Below, piece after piece: positions 17,922 to 26,276 of a stretch of DNA of 64,000 nt. The stretch comes from an uncultured Clostridia bacterium (GTDB taxonomy: Bacteria; Bacillota; Clostridia; Christensenellales; Aristaeellaceae): the NCBI GenBank assembly GCA_934647235.1, contig CAKUFG010000004.1:1-64000 (forward strand), in the 5' to 3' direction. Every line of letters starts with the position of its first letter. The first letter of the stretch is position 1. The translations under genes were made by a program, and so were the position numbers. Below the pieces are notes generated by a model, which saw only the letters and a program-made list of their open reading frames with translations, was not told where the DNA came from and made no database searches.

Positions 17922-18763
17922 TGCGTACCAGCAAAAAATGGGGCGTTGCGCTGTCCGTGCTTTTCGCAATGATCAGCCTGTTTTATCTGATGCCCATCGC
18001 CGTGGTGCTGATCAACAGCTTTAAGGACAACATTGCCGTCAACTCGCAGGTGTTCGCCCTGCCCAACAAAGAAACCTTTGTGGGCTGGAGCAACTACGTA
18101 AACGGCCTCACCTCCGGCGCGTATCCCTTCCTGTATTCGGCAGGCTACAGCTTTGTAATTACCATCCTGTCGGCCCTGCTGATCCTGCTGTGCACCTCCA
18201 TGGCGGCGTGGTATATCTCCCGCGTGGATGATATCGCCTCCAAGGTTGTATACTACCTGTGCGTGTTCTCCATGGTGGTGCCCTTCCAGATGGTCATGTT
18301 CACCCTGGCGCGCACGGCCTATACGCTCAACCTGAACACCCCCTGGACCATCCCCGTGGTGTACCTGGGCTTTGGCGCGGGCCTGGCGGTGTTTATGTTC
18401 AGCGGCTTTGTCAAGGGCATGCCCCTGGCCATGGAGGAAGCTGCGGCCATCGACGGCTGCGGGCCCATCCGCACGTTCTTCGGCGTGGTGCTGCCCATCA
18501 TGAAGCCCATCTTCATTTCCGTGGGCGTGCTGGAAATCATGTGGGTATGGAACGACTATCTGCTGCCCTATCTGGTATTGGACAGCACCAAGTACAAGAC
18601 CATCCCCATCCACATCCAGTATCTGCAGGGCAGCTACGGCCATGTAGACCTGGGCGCCATGATGGCGCTGATTATGCTGAGCATCCTGCCCATCATCATC
18701 TTCTACCTGTGCTGCCAGAAGTACATCATCGCGGGCGTAACCGCGGGCGCGGTAAAAGGCTAA
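17921..18763 (+). CDS. Sugar ABC transporter permease, MalG type
   Basis: A 280-residue permease partner of the preceding gene, with six membrane segments and the EAA loop EEAAAIDGCGPIRTFFGVVLP. It ends in the typical VTAGAVKG of MalG-type subunits. The start is ATG 17921, with AAAAGGAGG ten bases upstream; a GTG codon directly before it (17918) is also possible at closer spacing. The operon ends at the terminator 18796-18823. Confidence 0.93.
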   Translation: MRTSKKWGVALSVLFAMISLFYLMPIAVVLINSFKDNIAVNSQVFALPNKETFVGWSNYVNGLTSGAYPFLYSAGYSFVITILSALLILLCTSMAAWYISRVDDIASKVVYYLCVFSMVVPFQMVMFTLARTAYTLNLNTPWTIPVVYLGFGAGLAVFMFSGFVKGMPLAMEEAAAIDGCGPIRTFFGVVLPIMKPIFISVGVLEIMWVWNDYLLPYLVLDSTKYKTIPIHIQYLQGSYGHVDLGAMMALIMLSILPIIIFYLCCQKYIIAGVTAGAVKG

Positions 18764-18795
18764 AAAAGGCCATCCCCTGAACCAGGCATTATCTT

Positions 18796-18823
18796 TGAAG
18801 GAGCTTCGTCTCCTTCATTTTTT
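18796..18823 (+). terminator. Terminator of the first sugar importer operon
   Basis: TGAAGGAG (18796-18803) pairs with CTCCTTCA (18810-18817), loop CTTCGT, followed by six T. Confidence 0.92.
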
Positions 18824-18836
18824 ACTTTTCATGCAA

Positions 18837-18865
18837 TTGACAGCCACCGCACAACAGGATACAAT
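18837..18865 (+). promoter_or_regulatory. Promoter of the deaminase-LCP-folT-nth-znuCB-GH13 run
   Basis: Perfect TTGACA (18837-18842), 17-base spacer, TACAAT (18860-18865). The seven genes that follow are separated by at most about 50 bases or overlap, and no internal terminator was seen before 25129. Confidence 0.8.
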
Positions 18866-18912
18866 GATATGGTATTATGCGTATGTTATGCGCTGCGTTT
18901 GGAGGCGATTGC

Positions 18913-19386
18913 TTGCACAAGTGGGATGTTCGCTTTATGGATATGGCGCATCTGGTATCCACCTGGACCAGCTGCTATACCCCCGGCCGGGCCATCGGCG
19001 CTGTGATTGTAAAGGACAAGCGCGTGATGACCACCGGCTACAACGGCGCGCCCTCCGGCCTGCCCACCTGCAAGGAGCGCGGCGAGTGCCTGCGCCGCAA
19101 GCTGGGAGTGGCAAGCGGCACGCACGCTGAAATCTGCTATGCCGTGCATGCCGAGCAAAACGCCATCATTCAGGCTGCCAGGCTGGGCGTGTCCATCGAC
19201 GGCGCGACGCTTTACTGCACGCATCAGCCCTGCTCGCTGTGCACGCGCATGATCATCAACGCCGGGATCCGCCGCGTTGTGTACGAGCAGGGATACCCGG
19301 ACGATTTCTCGCTGCAGCTGTTTCACGACGCGCAGATTCCCATTGAACAATACGACCCCGCTACGGGAGGTACTACGCCATGCTGA
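18913..19386 (+). CDS. dCMP deaminase-family protein
   Basis: A 157-residue zinc-dependent deaminase that supplies dUMP for thymidylate synthesis. The sequence shows VIVKDKRVMTTGYNGAPSGLPTC, the zinc and catalytic motif HAEQNAII, and PCSLC with further zinc ligands; a C-x-E-R-G-E-C insert near residue 50 is typical of dCMP deaminases. The start is taken as TTG 18913, seven bases after GGAGG at 18901-18905. The ATG at 18877 lacks a site and would add 12 residues absent from relatives. Its end overlaps the LCP gene by seven bases. Confidence 0.9.
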   Translation: MHKWDVRFMDMAHLVSTWTSCYTPGRAIGAVIVKDKRVMTTGYNGAPSGLPTCKERGECLRRKLGVASGTHAEICYAVHAEQNAIIQAARLGVSIDGATLYCTHQPCSLCTRMIINAGIRRVVYEQGYPDDFSLQLFHDAQIPIEQYDPATGGTTPC

Positions 19387-20351
19387 AGAAAATTCTTTCT
19401 ATCGTACTGATTCTCTGCCTGTCCCTGCCTGCCTGCGCGCTGGCGCAGCAGGACCCCAAGCCCATCCCCACCTACGCGCCGGAGGAGATTCCCCAAACGC
19501 CCGAGGGCATACACCACTATCTGCTGCTGTGCGCCGACTCCTGGAACTGCGGCAGCGGCGACGCGATGGATCATTCCACCGACGGCATCATGCTGGTAAC
19601 GGTGGATACCGTGGCGCACCGCATCATGCTTACCTCCTTTATCCGCGATATGCTGGTGCTGCGCCCCGACGGCAGATACGGCCGCATCAACGGGATTGCC
19701 GCACGCTTTGGCTTTGACGCGCTGCTCAACGTTTTCAAAACGCATTTCGGCATCGATGTGGATAAATATATCCTGGTGGACTGGACGGACGTGGGCGAGA
19801 TCATCGACGCGCTGGGCGGCGTGGATATCACCATCACCAACGGCGAAGCCACCCGCCTGCGCGACAAGCTGACCTATAAATCCGACTGGACGGAGCCGGT
19901 GCTGTCGGGCGCGGGCACGTATCATTTCCGTGGGTACGCGGCGGTTATTTACATGCGCATCCGCTCAAGCGGCCGCGTGAACGGCGAAAGCTACGATTAT
20001 CGCCGCACCACCCGCGCGCGCAACGTGGTATCCGCCCTGGCCGACAGCCTGCGCGATATCACCTGGCCCGAGGCCATCAAGCTGGCCACCGTGACCGTAT
20101 GGAACAGCATTGTGGAAACCAACATGACCCTGGCCGATATGATGACCGCCGCAGGCTATGCCTTTGACCTGCGCAGCGCCGAGATTGAGCAGCTGCGTAT
20201 CCCGGTGGGCAATACGGGGCATGAATTCTACTATTACGAAATGGCCACGCAGGAAATCGACTATGAGGTAAACCGCGAGGCCCTGCAGGCCTTCCTGCTG
20301 GAAAGCTATACGGTGCGCGGCGACGATACCGAGGATGACTGGGACTGGTAA
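19380..20351 (+). CDS. LytR-CpsA-Psr (LCP) family protein
   Basis: A 323-residue protein with an N-terminal signal sequence or anchor (LKKILSIVLILCLSLPACALA). The LCP core spans about 45-230: STDGIMLVTVDTVAHRIMLTSFIRDMLV contains the conserved Asp and Arg positions, followed by GRINGIAARFGFDALLNVFKTHFGID and LVDWTDVGEIIDALGGVDI. LCP proteins attach anionic glycopolymers to peptidoglycan outside the membrane. The first residues form a hydrophobic segment rather than the long cytoplasmic tail of some relatives. Shine-Dalgarno GGGAGG precedes ATG 19380, inside the end of the deaminase gene. Confidence 0.92.
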   Translation: MLKKILSIVLILCLSLPACALAQQDPKPIPTYAPEEIPQTPEGIHHYLLLCADSWNCGSGDAMDHSTDGIMLVTVDTVAHRIMLTSFIRDMLVLRPDGRYGRINGIAARFGFDALLNVFKTHFGIDVDKYILVDWTDVGEIIDALGGVDITITNGEATRLRDKLTYKSDWTEPVLSGAGTYHFRGYAAVIYMRIRSSGRVNGESYDYRRTTRARNVVSALADSLRDITWPEAIKLATVTVWNSIVETNMTLADMMTAAGYAFDLRSAEIEQLRIPVGNTGHEFYYYEMATQEIDYEVNREALQAFLLESYTVRGDDTEDDWDW

Positions 20352-20402
20352 ACGCACTTTTCGCTTGTTTTTGCTTTTTATAAGATAAAGGGGGCCCTGC
20401 CT

Positions 20403-21038
20403 TTGCTGGATACTGTTTTGCACGCGATTCTTGATTTTGTCGGCGCGCATTCGGCGCTTTTGACGGTTTTGATTCTGATTGCCCTGGCCGTTGGCATGGT
20501 GCTGTGCCTGGCCGTGCAGAAGCGCCGCTTCACCGTGCGCGAAATCGCAGTGATGGGCATGCTGGCCGCGCTGAACATCGTGCTGGCCGAGGTATGCAAA
20601 ATCACCATCATCCCCAACGCCCTGGTGCTGTCCTTTGGCTTTTTGCCCATCGCCGTGTGCGGCATGCTCTTTGGCGTGGCTCCCACGGTGACGGTAGCGG
20701 TAGTGGCTGATATCCTGGGCGCGCTGCTGTTCAGCTCGGGCTCGTTCTACTTTGGCTATACGCTCACGGCCTTTTTGGTGGGGCTGTTCTACGCGCTGTT
20801 CCTTCACAAAAAGGATCTGTCCATCGCCCGCTGCGCGCTGTGCCAGCTGCTGGTATCCATCGTGTGCTACGCGCTGCTCAACTCCATCTGGGCGCTCAAC
20901 TGGGTCACCAAGACCGCCGCAGCGGAATACATCGGCACGCGGCTGATCATGCAGCCCATCCTGTATCCCGTATACCTGCTTTTCCTGCTGCTGCTGCGTA
21001 AATACCGCAAACCGTTGGAGGGGGCGCTGCGCAAATGA
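20403..21038 (+). CDS. folT: ECF transporter substrate-specific component, folate (FolT) type
   Basis: A 211-residue membrane protein of six segments. The segment VREIAVMGMLAALNIVLAEV followed by LSFGFLPIAVCGMLFG and ADILGALLFSSGSFYFGYTLTAFLVGLFY matches FolT-type S components that bind folates. The start is a TTG codon (20403) after AAAGGGGG; the first internal ATG would remove the first membrane segment. The energising units (EcfA, EcfA', EcfT) are not in this window and must be shared. It overlaps nth by ATGA. Family is clear; folate rather than another vitamin is likely but not proven. Confidence 0.85.
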   Translation: MLDTVLHAILDFVGAHSALLTVLILIALAVGMVLCLAVQKRRFTVREIAVMGMLAALNIVLAEVCKITIIPNALVLSFGFLPIAVCGMLFGVAPTVTVAVVADILGALLFSSGSFYFGYTLTAFLVGLFYALFLHKKDLSIARCALCQLLVSIVCYALLNSIWALNWVTKTAAAEYIGTRLIMQPILYPVYLLFLLLLRKYRKPLEGALRK

Positions 21039-21709
21039 CGGTAAACAAGCCCGAGATCCTGCGCGTACTGCAGGAAACCTACCCTGAAGCCAAGGCCGAG
21101 CTGCATTTTTCCAATCCCTATGAAATGCTGGTATCCACCATGCTGTCCGCCCAATGCACGGATAAGCAGGTGAACAAGGTCACGCCCGCCGTGTTCCGGG
21201 ATTTTCCCAATCCCCGCGCCATGGCGGCTGCCACGGCCGAGGTGCTGTACCCTTATGTAAAGTCCTGCGGCTTTAAGACCAAGGCCGCCAACATCGTGGC
21301 TGCCTGCCGGATCATCACCGAAAAATACAACGGCGAGGTGCCCGCCGATATGGACGCGCTGACCAGCCTGCCGGGCGTGGGGCGCAAAACGGCCAACGTG
21401 GTGCTGTCCAACGCCTTCAACATCCCCGCCATCGCGGTGGATACGCACGTTTTCCGCGTCAGCAACCGGCTGGGTCTTGCGGAGGCCAATAACGTGCTGG
21501 ATACCGAAAAGCAGCTGCAGCGCGCCATCCCGCGCGAGGATTGGAGCGCCGCGCATCACTGGCTGATCTGGCATGGCCGCCGGGTATGCACCGCGCGCAG
21601 TCCGCACTGCGGCGCTTGCCCGTTATCCGCGCTGTGCCGCGATTATCAAACCCGTCAGGCGGAATCCGCCGCAAGGAGCGCTCATGAGTCAGATACCCTC
21701 GCCCTATGA
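21035..21709 (+). CDS. nth: Endonuclease III
   Basis: A 224-residue base-excision repair enzyme: DNA glycosylase for oxidised pyrimidines plus AP lyase. It has the helix-hairpin-helix LPGVGRKTANVVLSNAF containing the catalytic Lys, the catalytic Asp in VDTHVFRVSNRLGL, and the C-terminal 4Fe-4S loop C-x6-C-x2-C-x5-C (CTARSPHCGACPLSALC). Start ATG 21035 lies in the folT stop overlap. Its last 26 bases overlap znuC. All catalytic residues are present. Confidence 0.97.
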   Translation: MTVNKPEILRVLQETYPEAKAELHFSNPYEMLVSTMLSAQCTDKQVNKVTPAVFRDFPNPRAMAAATAEVLYPYVKSCGFKTKAANIVAACRIITEKYNGEVPADMDALTSLPGVGRKTANVVLSNAFNIPAIAVDTHVFRVSNRLGLAEANNVLDTEKQLQRAIPREDWSAAHHWLIWHGRRVCTARSPHCGACPLSALCRDYQTRQAESAARSAHESDTLAL

Positions 21710-22484
21710 TCCCACGCACGGCCATCACCATCAGGAGCATATGCACAGCGAGCACTGCGGGCTGTGCCGGATCGAGCTGGAGCATGTTTCGGTATCCGCC
21801 GGCGGCGATACGCTGCTGAACGATGTGAACATGCACATCCACTGCGGCCAGCTCACCGCGCTGGTGGGCCCCAACGGCGCAGGCAAAACCACGCTGGTGC
21901 GGGCGCTGCTGTCGCAGATTCCCCATACGGGGCAGATCCGCCATATGGATAACCAGGAGCGGCCGCTGCGCTCGGTGCGCACGGGCTATGTGCCCCAACA
22001 GCTGCCCTTTGACAAGCAGATGCCCGTCACCGTGACGGACTTTCTGGCCGCATCGCTCACGCGCCGCCCGGTATGGACGGGCGTCGGCAAAAAAACGCGC
22101 GCGCAGGTACTGGAAGCGCTGGCTCTGGCCCGCGCCGAAAAGCTGGCCAACCGCCAGCTGGGACAGCTCAGCGGCGGCGAATTGCAGCGCGTGCTGCTGG
22201 CCATGGCCCTCACCCCCACCCCCGACCTGCTGGTGCTGGACGAGCCGGTATCGGGCGTGGACCAGAACGGCCTGTGCCTATTTCTGGATACCGTATCAGC
22301 GCTGAAAAAGAGCCGCCACATGGCCATTCTGCTCATCTCCCACGATTGGTCGCTGGTGCGCCGCTACGCCGATACCATGGTGCTGCTTAACAAAACCGTG
22401 CTGTGCGAGGGCACGCCCGATACGGTGTTTGGCTGCGAAACCTTCCGCGAGGCCTTCCCCGCGGCGGCCGGCAAGGAGGCGTAA
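21684..22484 (+). CDS. znuC: Zinc/manganese-type ABC transporter ATP-binding protein with His-rich N-terminus
   Basis: A 266-residue ATPase of the ZnuC/AdcC class. It has Walker A GPNGAGKTT, signature LSGGELQRV, Walker B LLVLDEP, and the H-loop in LLISHDWSLVRR. The first 33 residues form an unusual histidine and cysteine-rich tail (THGHHHQEHMHSEHCGLC) likely to bind zinc, which the core domain does not need. Start ATG 21684 has CAAGGAGCGC upstream, inside nth. The permease follows after three bases. The binding protein ZnuA is not in the window. Zinc is inferred from family and the His tail. Confidence 0.92.
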   Translation: MSQIPSPYDPTHGHHHQEHMHSEHCGLCRIELEHVSVSAGGDTLLNDVNMHIHCGQLTALVGPNGAGKTTLVRALLSQIPHTGQIRHMDNQERPLRSVRTGYVPQQLPFDKQMPVTVTDFLAASLTRRPVWTGVGKKTRAQVLEALALARAEKLANRQLGQLSGGELQRVLLAMALTPTPDLLVLDEPVSGVDQNGLCLFLDTVSALKKSRHMAILLISHDWSLVRRYADTMVLLNKTVLCEGTPDTVFGCETFREAFPAAAGKEA

Positions 22485-22487
22485 GGC

Positions 22488-23342
22488 ATGGAAACCGTAT
22501 ATCGCGTGATGGATGCTCTGCTGCCCTTTGAGCTGTTCCGCTACGCCTTTATGAAAAACGCGCTGCTGGCGCTGCTGCTGCTGACCCCGCTGCTGGCGCT
22601 GCTGGGCACCATGGCGGTGAACAAGCGCATGGCCTTCTTCTCGGACGCGCTGGGTCACAGCGCGCTGGCCGGGCTGGGGCTGGGCGTGCTGCTGGGGCTC
22701 AGCAACGTAACGCTGATTCTGGTGCTGTTCGGCATCCTGTGGGCGGTGCTGATCACCCGCATCAACCGCACAGGCTCGGCCTCGTCGGATACCACCATCA
22801 GCGTGTTCTCCTCCGCCGGCATTGCGCTGGGATTATTGATCCTTTCCGGCAGCGGGCAATACAATAAATACTCCTCCATCCTGGTAGGCGACGTGCTGGC
22901 CATCGCGCCCGCCGATATCCTGTGGCTGACCATCGCGCTGGCCGTGGGCGTGATCCTGTGGGCGGCGCTGTATAACCAGCTGCTGCTCACCGCCGTTAAC
23001 CCGCAGCTGGCGCAGAGCCGCGGCATCGCCGTCAGATGGGTGGAATACGCCTTTGTCATCCTGGTGGCCGTGGCCGTCATGCTCTCCATCCGCTGGGTGG
23101 GCGTGCTGCTGATCAACGCGCTGCTGATCCTGCCTGCCGCCGCTGCGCGCAACATTGCCCGCAGCGTTGCCCAGCATGCCCTGCTGAGCGTACTGATCTC
23201 GGTATTCAGCGGCGTGGCAGGGCTGTGCGTATCCGTGCCGCTTGGCTGCGGCGTGGGCGCGGCCGTGGTGCTGTGCGCCGCCGTGTGCTATGCCGTCAGC
23301 CTGCTGATTGGCCGCGCGCTGCGCGTGCATCTGCAAGCCTGA
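22488..23342 (+). CDS. znuB: Zinc/manganese-type ABC transporter permease
   Basis: A 284-residue permease with about eight hydrophobic segments. Family positions include KRMAFFSDALGHSALAGLGLG, SVFSSAGIALGLLI and SIRWVGVLLINALLILPAAAARNIA, characteristic of ZnuB/AdcB/MntB proteins. It forms the membrane channel for the znuC ATPase three bases upstream. No Zur-type operator could be recognised in front of the run, and the gene appears to be read from a promoter some 4 kb upstream or an unseen internal one. Confidence 0.93.
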   Translation: METVYRVMDALLPFELFRYAFMKNALLALLLLTPLLALLGTMAVNKRMAFFSDALGHSALAGLGLGVLLGLSNVTLILVLFGILWAVLITRINRTGSASSDTTISVFSSAGIALGLLILSGSGQYNKYSSILVGDVLAIAPADILWLTIALAVGVILWAALYNQLLLTAVNPQLAQSRGIAVRWVEYAFVILVAVAVMLSIRWVGVLLINALLILPAAAARNIARSVAQHALLSVLISVFSGVAGLCVSVPLGCGVGAAVVLCAAVCYAVSLLIGRALRVHLQA

Positions 23343-23359
23343 ACAGCCGAGGTGCTTTG

Positions 23360-25129
23360 ATGAAGCTTTATCACGACTCCCGCTCGCTGGATTGCCGCGC
23401 ACCCTTCGGCGCGGTTCGCTGCGGCGATATCGTCCGCCTGCGCGCCTATTGTCAGGGCGCGCCGCGCGCTGTCAACGCCGTCGTTACGGTCAATGGCCAG
23501 CCGCACACCATCCCCCTGCAGCCCGACGGCCGCGACGGCTACGAGCTGCGCTTTGCCGCGCCCGCCACACCATGCCTGCTGTGGTACTATTTTGCGGCGG
23601 TGATGGAGGATGGCCAGACCGAATACCTGGGCAACGCGCACGATGGCCTGGGCGGCGTGGGCGAGGTGTACGACTGCGTGCCCCCCGCCTTCCAGATCAC
23701 CGTATACGCACGGGATTACGCGCCCCCTGCCTTCCTGCGCGAGGGCATTATGTATCAGATTTTCCCCGATCGCTTCTGCCGCAGCCGCGCGCCGTGGTAT
23801 ACGCGCGAGGATATCTATCTGCATGAAAACTGGGACGAGGCCCCGCTGGCGCTGTTTGATCCCCGCAACGGCGATACGCACTCGCGGGATTTCTTCGGCG
23901 GCGATCTGCAGGGCATCATCTCCAAGCTCGATTACCTGCAATCGCTGCACGTTACCGTGCTTTATCTCAACCCCATCTTTCTGGCACGCAGCAATCACCG
24001 CTATGATACCGGCGATTATACCCGGATCGACCCCATGCTGGGCACGCAGGCGGATCTGACCCGCCTGTGCGAGGAAGCCGCCAAGCGCGGCATGCGCGTG
24101 CTGCTGGACGGCGTGTTCAGCCATACGGGCGACGACAGCCTGTATTTCAACCGCTATGGCCGCTATGACACCGTGGGCGCGTATCAGAGCCCCGATTCAC
24201 CCTATGCAGGCTGGTTCACCTTTGAGCATTTTCCGGATAAGTACAAATGCTGGTGGGGCGTGGATACCCTGCCCGAGGTGAACAAGGAAAACGAGGATTA
24301 TCGCCAGTTTATCCTGTCCGAGGATGGCGTGGCGCGCCGCTGGGTGCGCGCCGGCACATCGGGCTGGCGCCTGGATGTGGCGGACGAGCTGCCCATGCGC
24401 TTTCTGCGCGATCTGCGCACGGCCGTCCGGGCGCAGGATGCTCAGGCCGTCCTGCTGGGCGAGGTGTGGGAGGATGCGAGCAATAAGGTATCCTACGGCG
24501 CGCAGCGCTGCTACTGCCTGGGCGACACGCTGGACAGCGTGATGAATTATCCCCTGCGCGAAGCCGCCATCGGCTTTGTCACCGGCACGCTGGACGCCTA
24601 TGCCTTCTGCCGCCGGGTAGAAAGCCTGCACGAAAACTATCCCCTGCCCTTCTTCTATTCGCTGATGAACCTGATGGGCAGTCATGACCGTGCGCGCCTG
24701 CTGAACGTGCTGGCCGGCGAAACCTGGGAGCAGGTGGATCCGCTGGAGCGCGGCGGCTGCCGCCTGAGCGATGCGCAGCGCGCGCTGGCCATCCGCCGCC
24801 TGGCCGAAATGTGGAAGCTTTACGCCGCCCTGCCCGGCATGCCCAGCGTCTATTACGGCGACGAGGCCGGCATGGAGGGCGCGGCCGATCCCTTCTGCCG
24901 CTTCCCCTATCCCTGGGGACACGAGGATGCGCAGATCATGGCCATCACCCGCGAGGCGCTGGCACTGCGCGCGTCCCGTCCCATCCTGCGGCGCGGCGCG
25001 CTGCAGCTGCACCCCATTGACCGCGATACCGTGCGCATCCGCCGCTTTGCCTATGCGGGCTGCGACGTATTCGGCGAGCCGCTGGACGACGCGGAATTTG
25101 AAATCAACGTGCACGCGATTCACGCCTAG
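23360..25129 (+). CDS. GH13 alpha-glycosidase (neopullulanase/cyclomaltodextrinase-like)
   Basis: A 589-residue cytoplasmic enzyme that hydrolyses alpha-1,4 (and possibly alpha-1,6) glucans. An N-terminal beta domain (about 1-115) resembles CBM34, then the barrel starts with IMYQIFPDRFC. Conserved regions are DGVFSHTG, GWRLDVADE (nucleophile Asp), LLGEVWEDA (acid Glu) and LMGSHDRAR (third carboxylate). Only about 45 residues follow the barrel helices, so the C-terminal beta domain is shorter than usual. Start ATG 23360 has CGAGGTGC upstream. No signal peptide, so it acts on imported maltodextrins. Last gene of the run. Confidence 0.9.
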   Translation: MKLYHDSRSLDCRAPFGAVRCGDIVRLRAYCQGAPRAVNAVVTVNGQPHTIPLQPDGRDGYELRFAAPATPCLLWYYFAAVMEDGQTEYLGNAHDGLGGVGEVYDCVPPAFQITVYARDYAPPAFLREGIMYQIFPDRFCRSRAPWYTREDIYLHENWDEAPLALFDPRNGDTHSRDFFGGDLQGIISKLDYLQSLHVTVLYLNPIFLARSNHRYDTGDYTRIDPMLGTQADLTRLCEEAAKRGMRVLLDGVFSHTGDDSLYFNRYGRYDTVGAYQSPDSPYAGWFTFEHFPDKYKCWWGVDTLPEVNKENEDYRQFILSEDGVARRWVRAGTSGWRLDVADELPMRFLRDLRTAVRAQDAQAVLLGEVWEDASNKVSYGAQRCYCLGDTLDSVMNYPLREAAIGFVTGTLDAYAFCRRVESLHENYPLPFFYSLMNLMGSHDRARLLNVLAGETWEQVDPLERGGCRLSDAQRALAIRRLAEMWKLYAALPGMPSVYYGDEAGMEGAADPFCRFPYPWGHEDAQIMAITREALALRASRPILRRGALQLHPIDRDTVRIRRFAYAGCDVFGEPLDDAEFEINVHAIHA

Positions 25130-25135
25130 TTTTAC

Positions 25136-25164
25136 TTGACATCCCTTTTTCTTTGCGCTAAGAT
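25136..25164 (+). promoter_or_regulatory. Promoter of the isomerase gene
   Basis: Perfect TTGACA (25136-25141), 17-base spacer, TAAGAT (25159-25164). The leader to the ATG at 25282 would be about 110 bases and holds a hairpin and an operator-like site. Confidence 0.7.
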
Positions 25165-25186
25165 AACCTTATTGGAAAACGGCAGG

Positions 25187-25217
25187 CTGCGCGGAGGGCT
25201 TCATCTCCCAGGCGCAG
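25187..25217 (+). terminator. Hairpin in the isomerase leader (terminator or attenuator)
   Basis: CTGCGC-GGAG (25187-25196) pairs with CTCC-cag-GCGCAG (25205-25217), followed by TTTCTGTTTTCTG. It may end transcripts from the GH13 gene, but it also lies downstream of the promoter at 25136, so it could attenuate the isomerase. Confidence 0.5.
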
Positions 25218-25234
25218 TTTCTGTTTTCTGAAAA

Positions 25235-25250
25235 TTTGGAGCGGTCTAAA
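25235..25250. promoter_or_regulatory. LacI-type operator, copy 1
   Basis: TTTGGAGCGGTCTAAA matches the perfect copy at 26238 at 14 of 16 positions. It lies 32 bases before the isomerase start and 70 bases past the -10 box, where a bound repressor could block elongation. Confidence 0.65.
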
Positions 25251-25281
25251 TTACCCGTTTCACACTGAAGGAGGCATTTTG

Positions 25282-26103
25282 ATGCTGATTTCCACCAATT
25301 CCGGTCTTTACAGCGCCCGTCCCAACGATCTGCGCGTGCCCATGGCCGAGGCCATGGATTTCTTTGGCCGCATGGGCTTTGAGGCGGTGGACGTAAACTT
25401 TGCCGCCAGCATTTATGTGGAGCCTGAAAAGCATGAGCCCATCCTGGACGGCGATTGGCAGCAAAATCTGGATACCGTGCTGGCCGCCATCCGCCGCAAT
25501 AACCTGGCGGTCTCCCACACCCACCTGCCCTTCTATAACTATGAGATGGAGGACAAGGAGCGCCTGGCCTTCTGCGATCAGATGACCTGCCGCGCCATCG
25601 ACGCCTCGGCCTATATCGGCGCAAAGTACGCCGTCATCCACCCCCAGCGCGACGCCGAAAAGCACACGCTGGTTGACCGCACGGTGGCGCTGCTGACCCC
25701 CTTTAACGAGTACGCCAAGGCCCGCGGCGTAACCCTGTGCGTGGAAAACATGTATACCACCTATCCAGAGGAGCTGCGCGAGATTGTGGACCGCATGGCG
25801 TGCGGCGCATGCTGGGATGTGGGCCATGCCAATTTCGGCAAGCATCCGCAGTATGAAAGCATGACCCTGCTGGGCCAGCGCATCCGCGTGCTGCACCTGC
25901 ATGATAACTACGGCACCCGCGACGACCACAGCATGCCCTACTTCGGCACCATCGATTGGGACGAAATCATGCGCGCGCTGCGCGATATCGGCTATGAGGG
26001 CACGTTCAACTATGAAGTCGCCGCCACGCACCTGCCCATGGCCCTGCGCGAGGATCACGCGCGCTATCTGGTGGACGCGGCCAAGCTGCTGCTTGGGCGC
26101 TGA
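25282..26103 (+). CDS. TIM-barrel sugar isomerase/epimerase
   Basis: A 273-residue protein of the xylose-isomerase-like/AP-endonuclease-2 family that interconverts keto- and aldo-sugars or epimers with a divalent metal. Metal-ligand segments are LCVENMYTTY, CWDVGHANFG, LHLHDNYGTRDDH and FNYEVAATH. Start ATG 25282 has GAAGGAGGC upstream; the TTG just before it is not needed. It precedes the LacI gene and carries the same operator type as the oxidoreductase cluster, so it probably acts on the same sugar. The substrate is unknown. Confidence 0.88.
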   Translation: MLISTNSGLYSARPNDLRVPMAEAMDFFGRMGFEAVDVNFAASIYVEPEKHEPILDGDWQQNLDTVLAAIRRNNLAVSHTHLPFYNYEMEDKERLAFCDQMTCRAIDASAYIGAKYAVIHPQRDAEKHTLVDRTVALLTPFNEYAKARGVTLCVENMYTTYPEELREIVDRMACGACWDVGHANFGKHPQYESMTLLGQRIRVLHLHDNYGTRDDHSMPYFGTIDWDEIMRALRDIGYEGTFNYEVAATHLPMALREDHARYLVDAAKLLLGR

Positions 26104-26130
26104 CGCCGCGCTGCATGTAGAAAAATTTCC

Positions 26131-26146
26131 TTTGTACCGGTTGAAA
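26131..26146. promoter_or_regulatory. LacI-type operator, copy 2
   Basis: TTTGTACCGGTTGAAA lies just upstream of the -35 box of the LacI gene. Its TTTGTACCGG half is the exact reverse complement of the right part of copy 4 at 27343. Confidence 0.55.
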
Positions 26147-26152
26147 ATACAG

Positions 26153-26181
26153 TTGACAGCCGCGTCTTTCCGCGTTATACT
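26153..26181 (+). promoter_or_regulatory. Promoter of the LacI-family gene
   Basis: Perfect TTGACA (26153-26158), 17-base spacer, TATACT (26176-26181). Operator copies 2 and 3 flank it with centres 107 bp apart. A weak hairpin TTCCC/GGGAA (26205-26221) followed by TTTTATTTT lies in the leader. Confidence 0.8.
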
Positions 26182-26237
26182 GGCAATAGTTCAATCGTTA
26201 TTCCTTCCCAGTACAAGGGAATTTTATTTTCAGGCAA

Positions 26238-26253
26238 TTTAGATCGGTCTAAA
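26238..26253. promoter_or_regulatory. LacI-type operator, copy 3 (perfect arms)
   Basis: TTTAGA-TCGG-TCTAAA, a perfect 6-bp inverted repeat with a four-base centre containing CG, the usual geometry of LacI/GalR operators. It is 23 bases before the regulator start codon and suggests autoregulation. Confidence 0.75.
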
Positions 26254-26276
26254 AGCTCAAGGGAGGCTGCGCGCAC

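Noticed and set aside
20352..20402. THF riboswitch ahead of folT
   Set aside because: The 51-base gap is too short and shows no pairing pattern of the aptamer.
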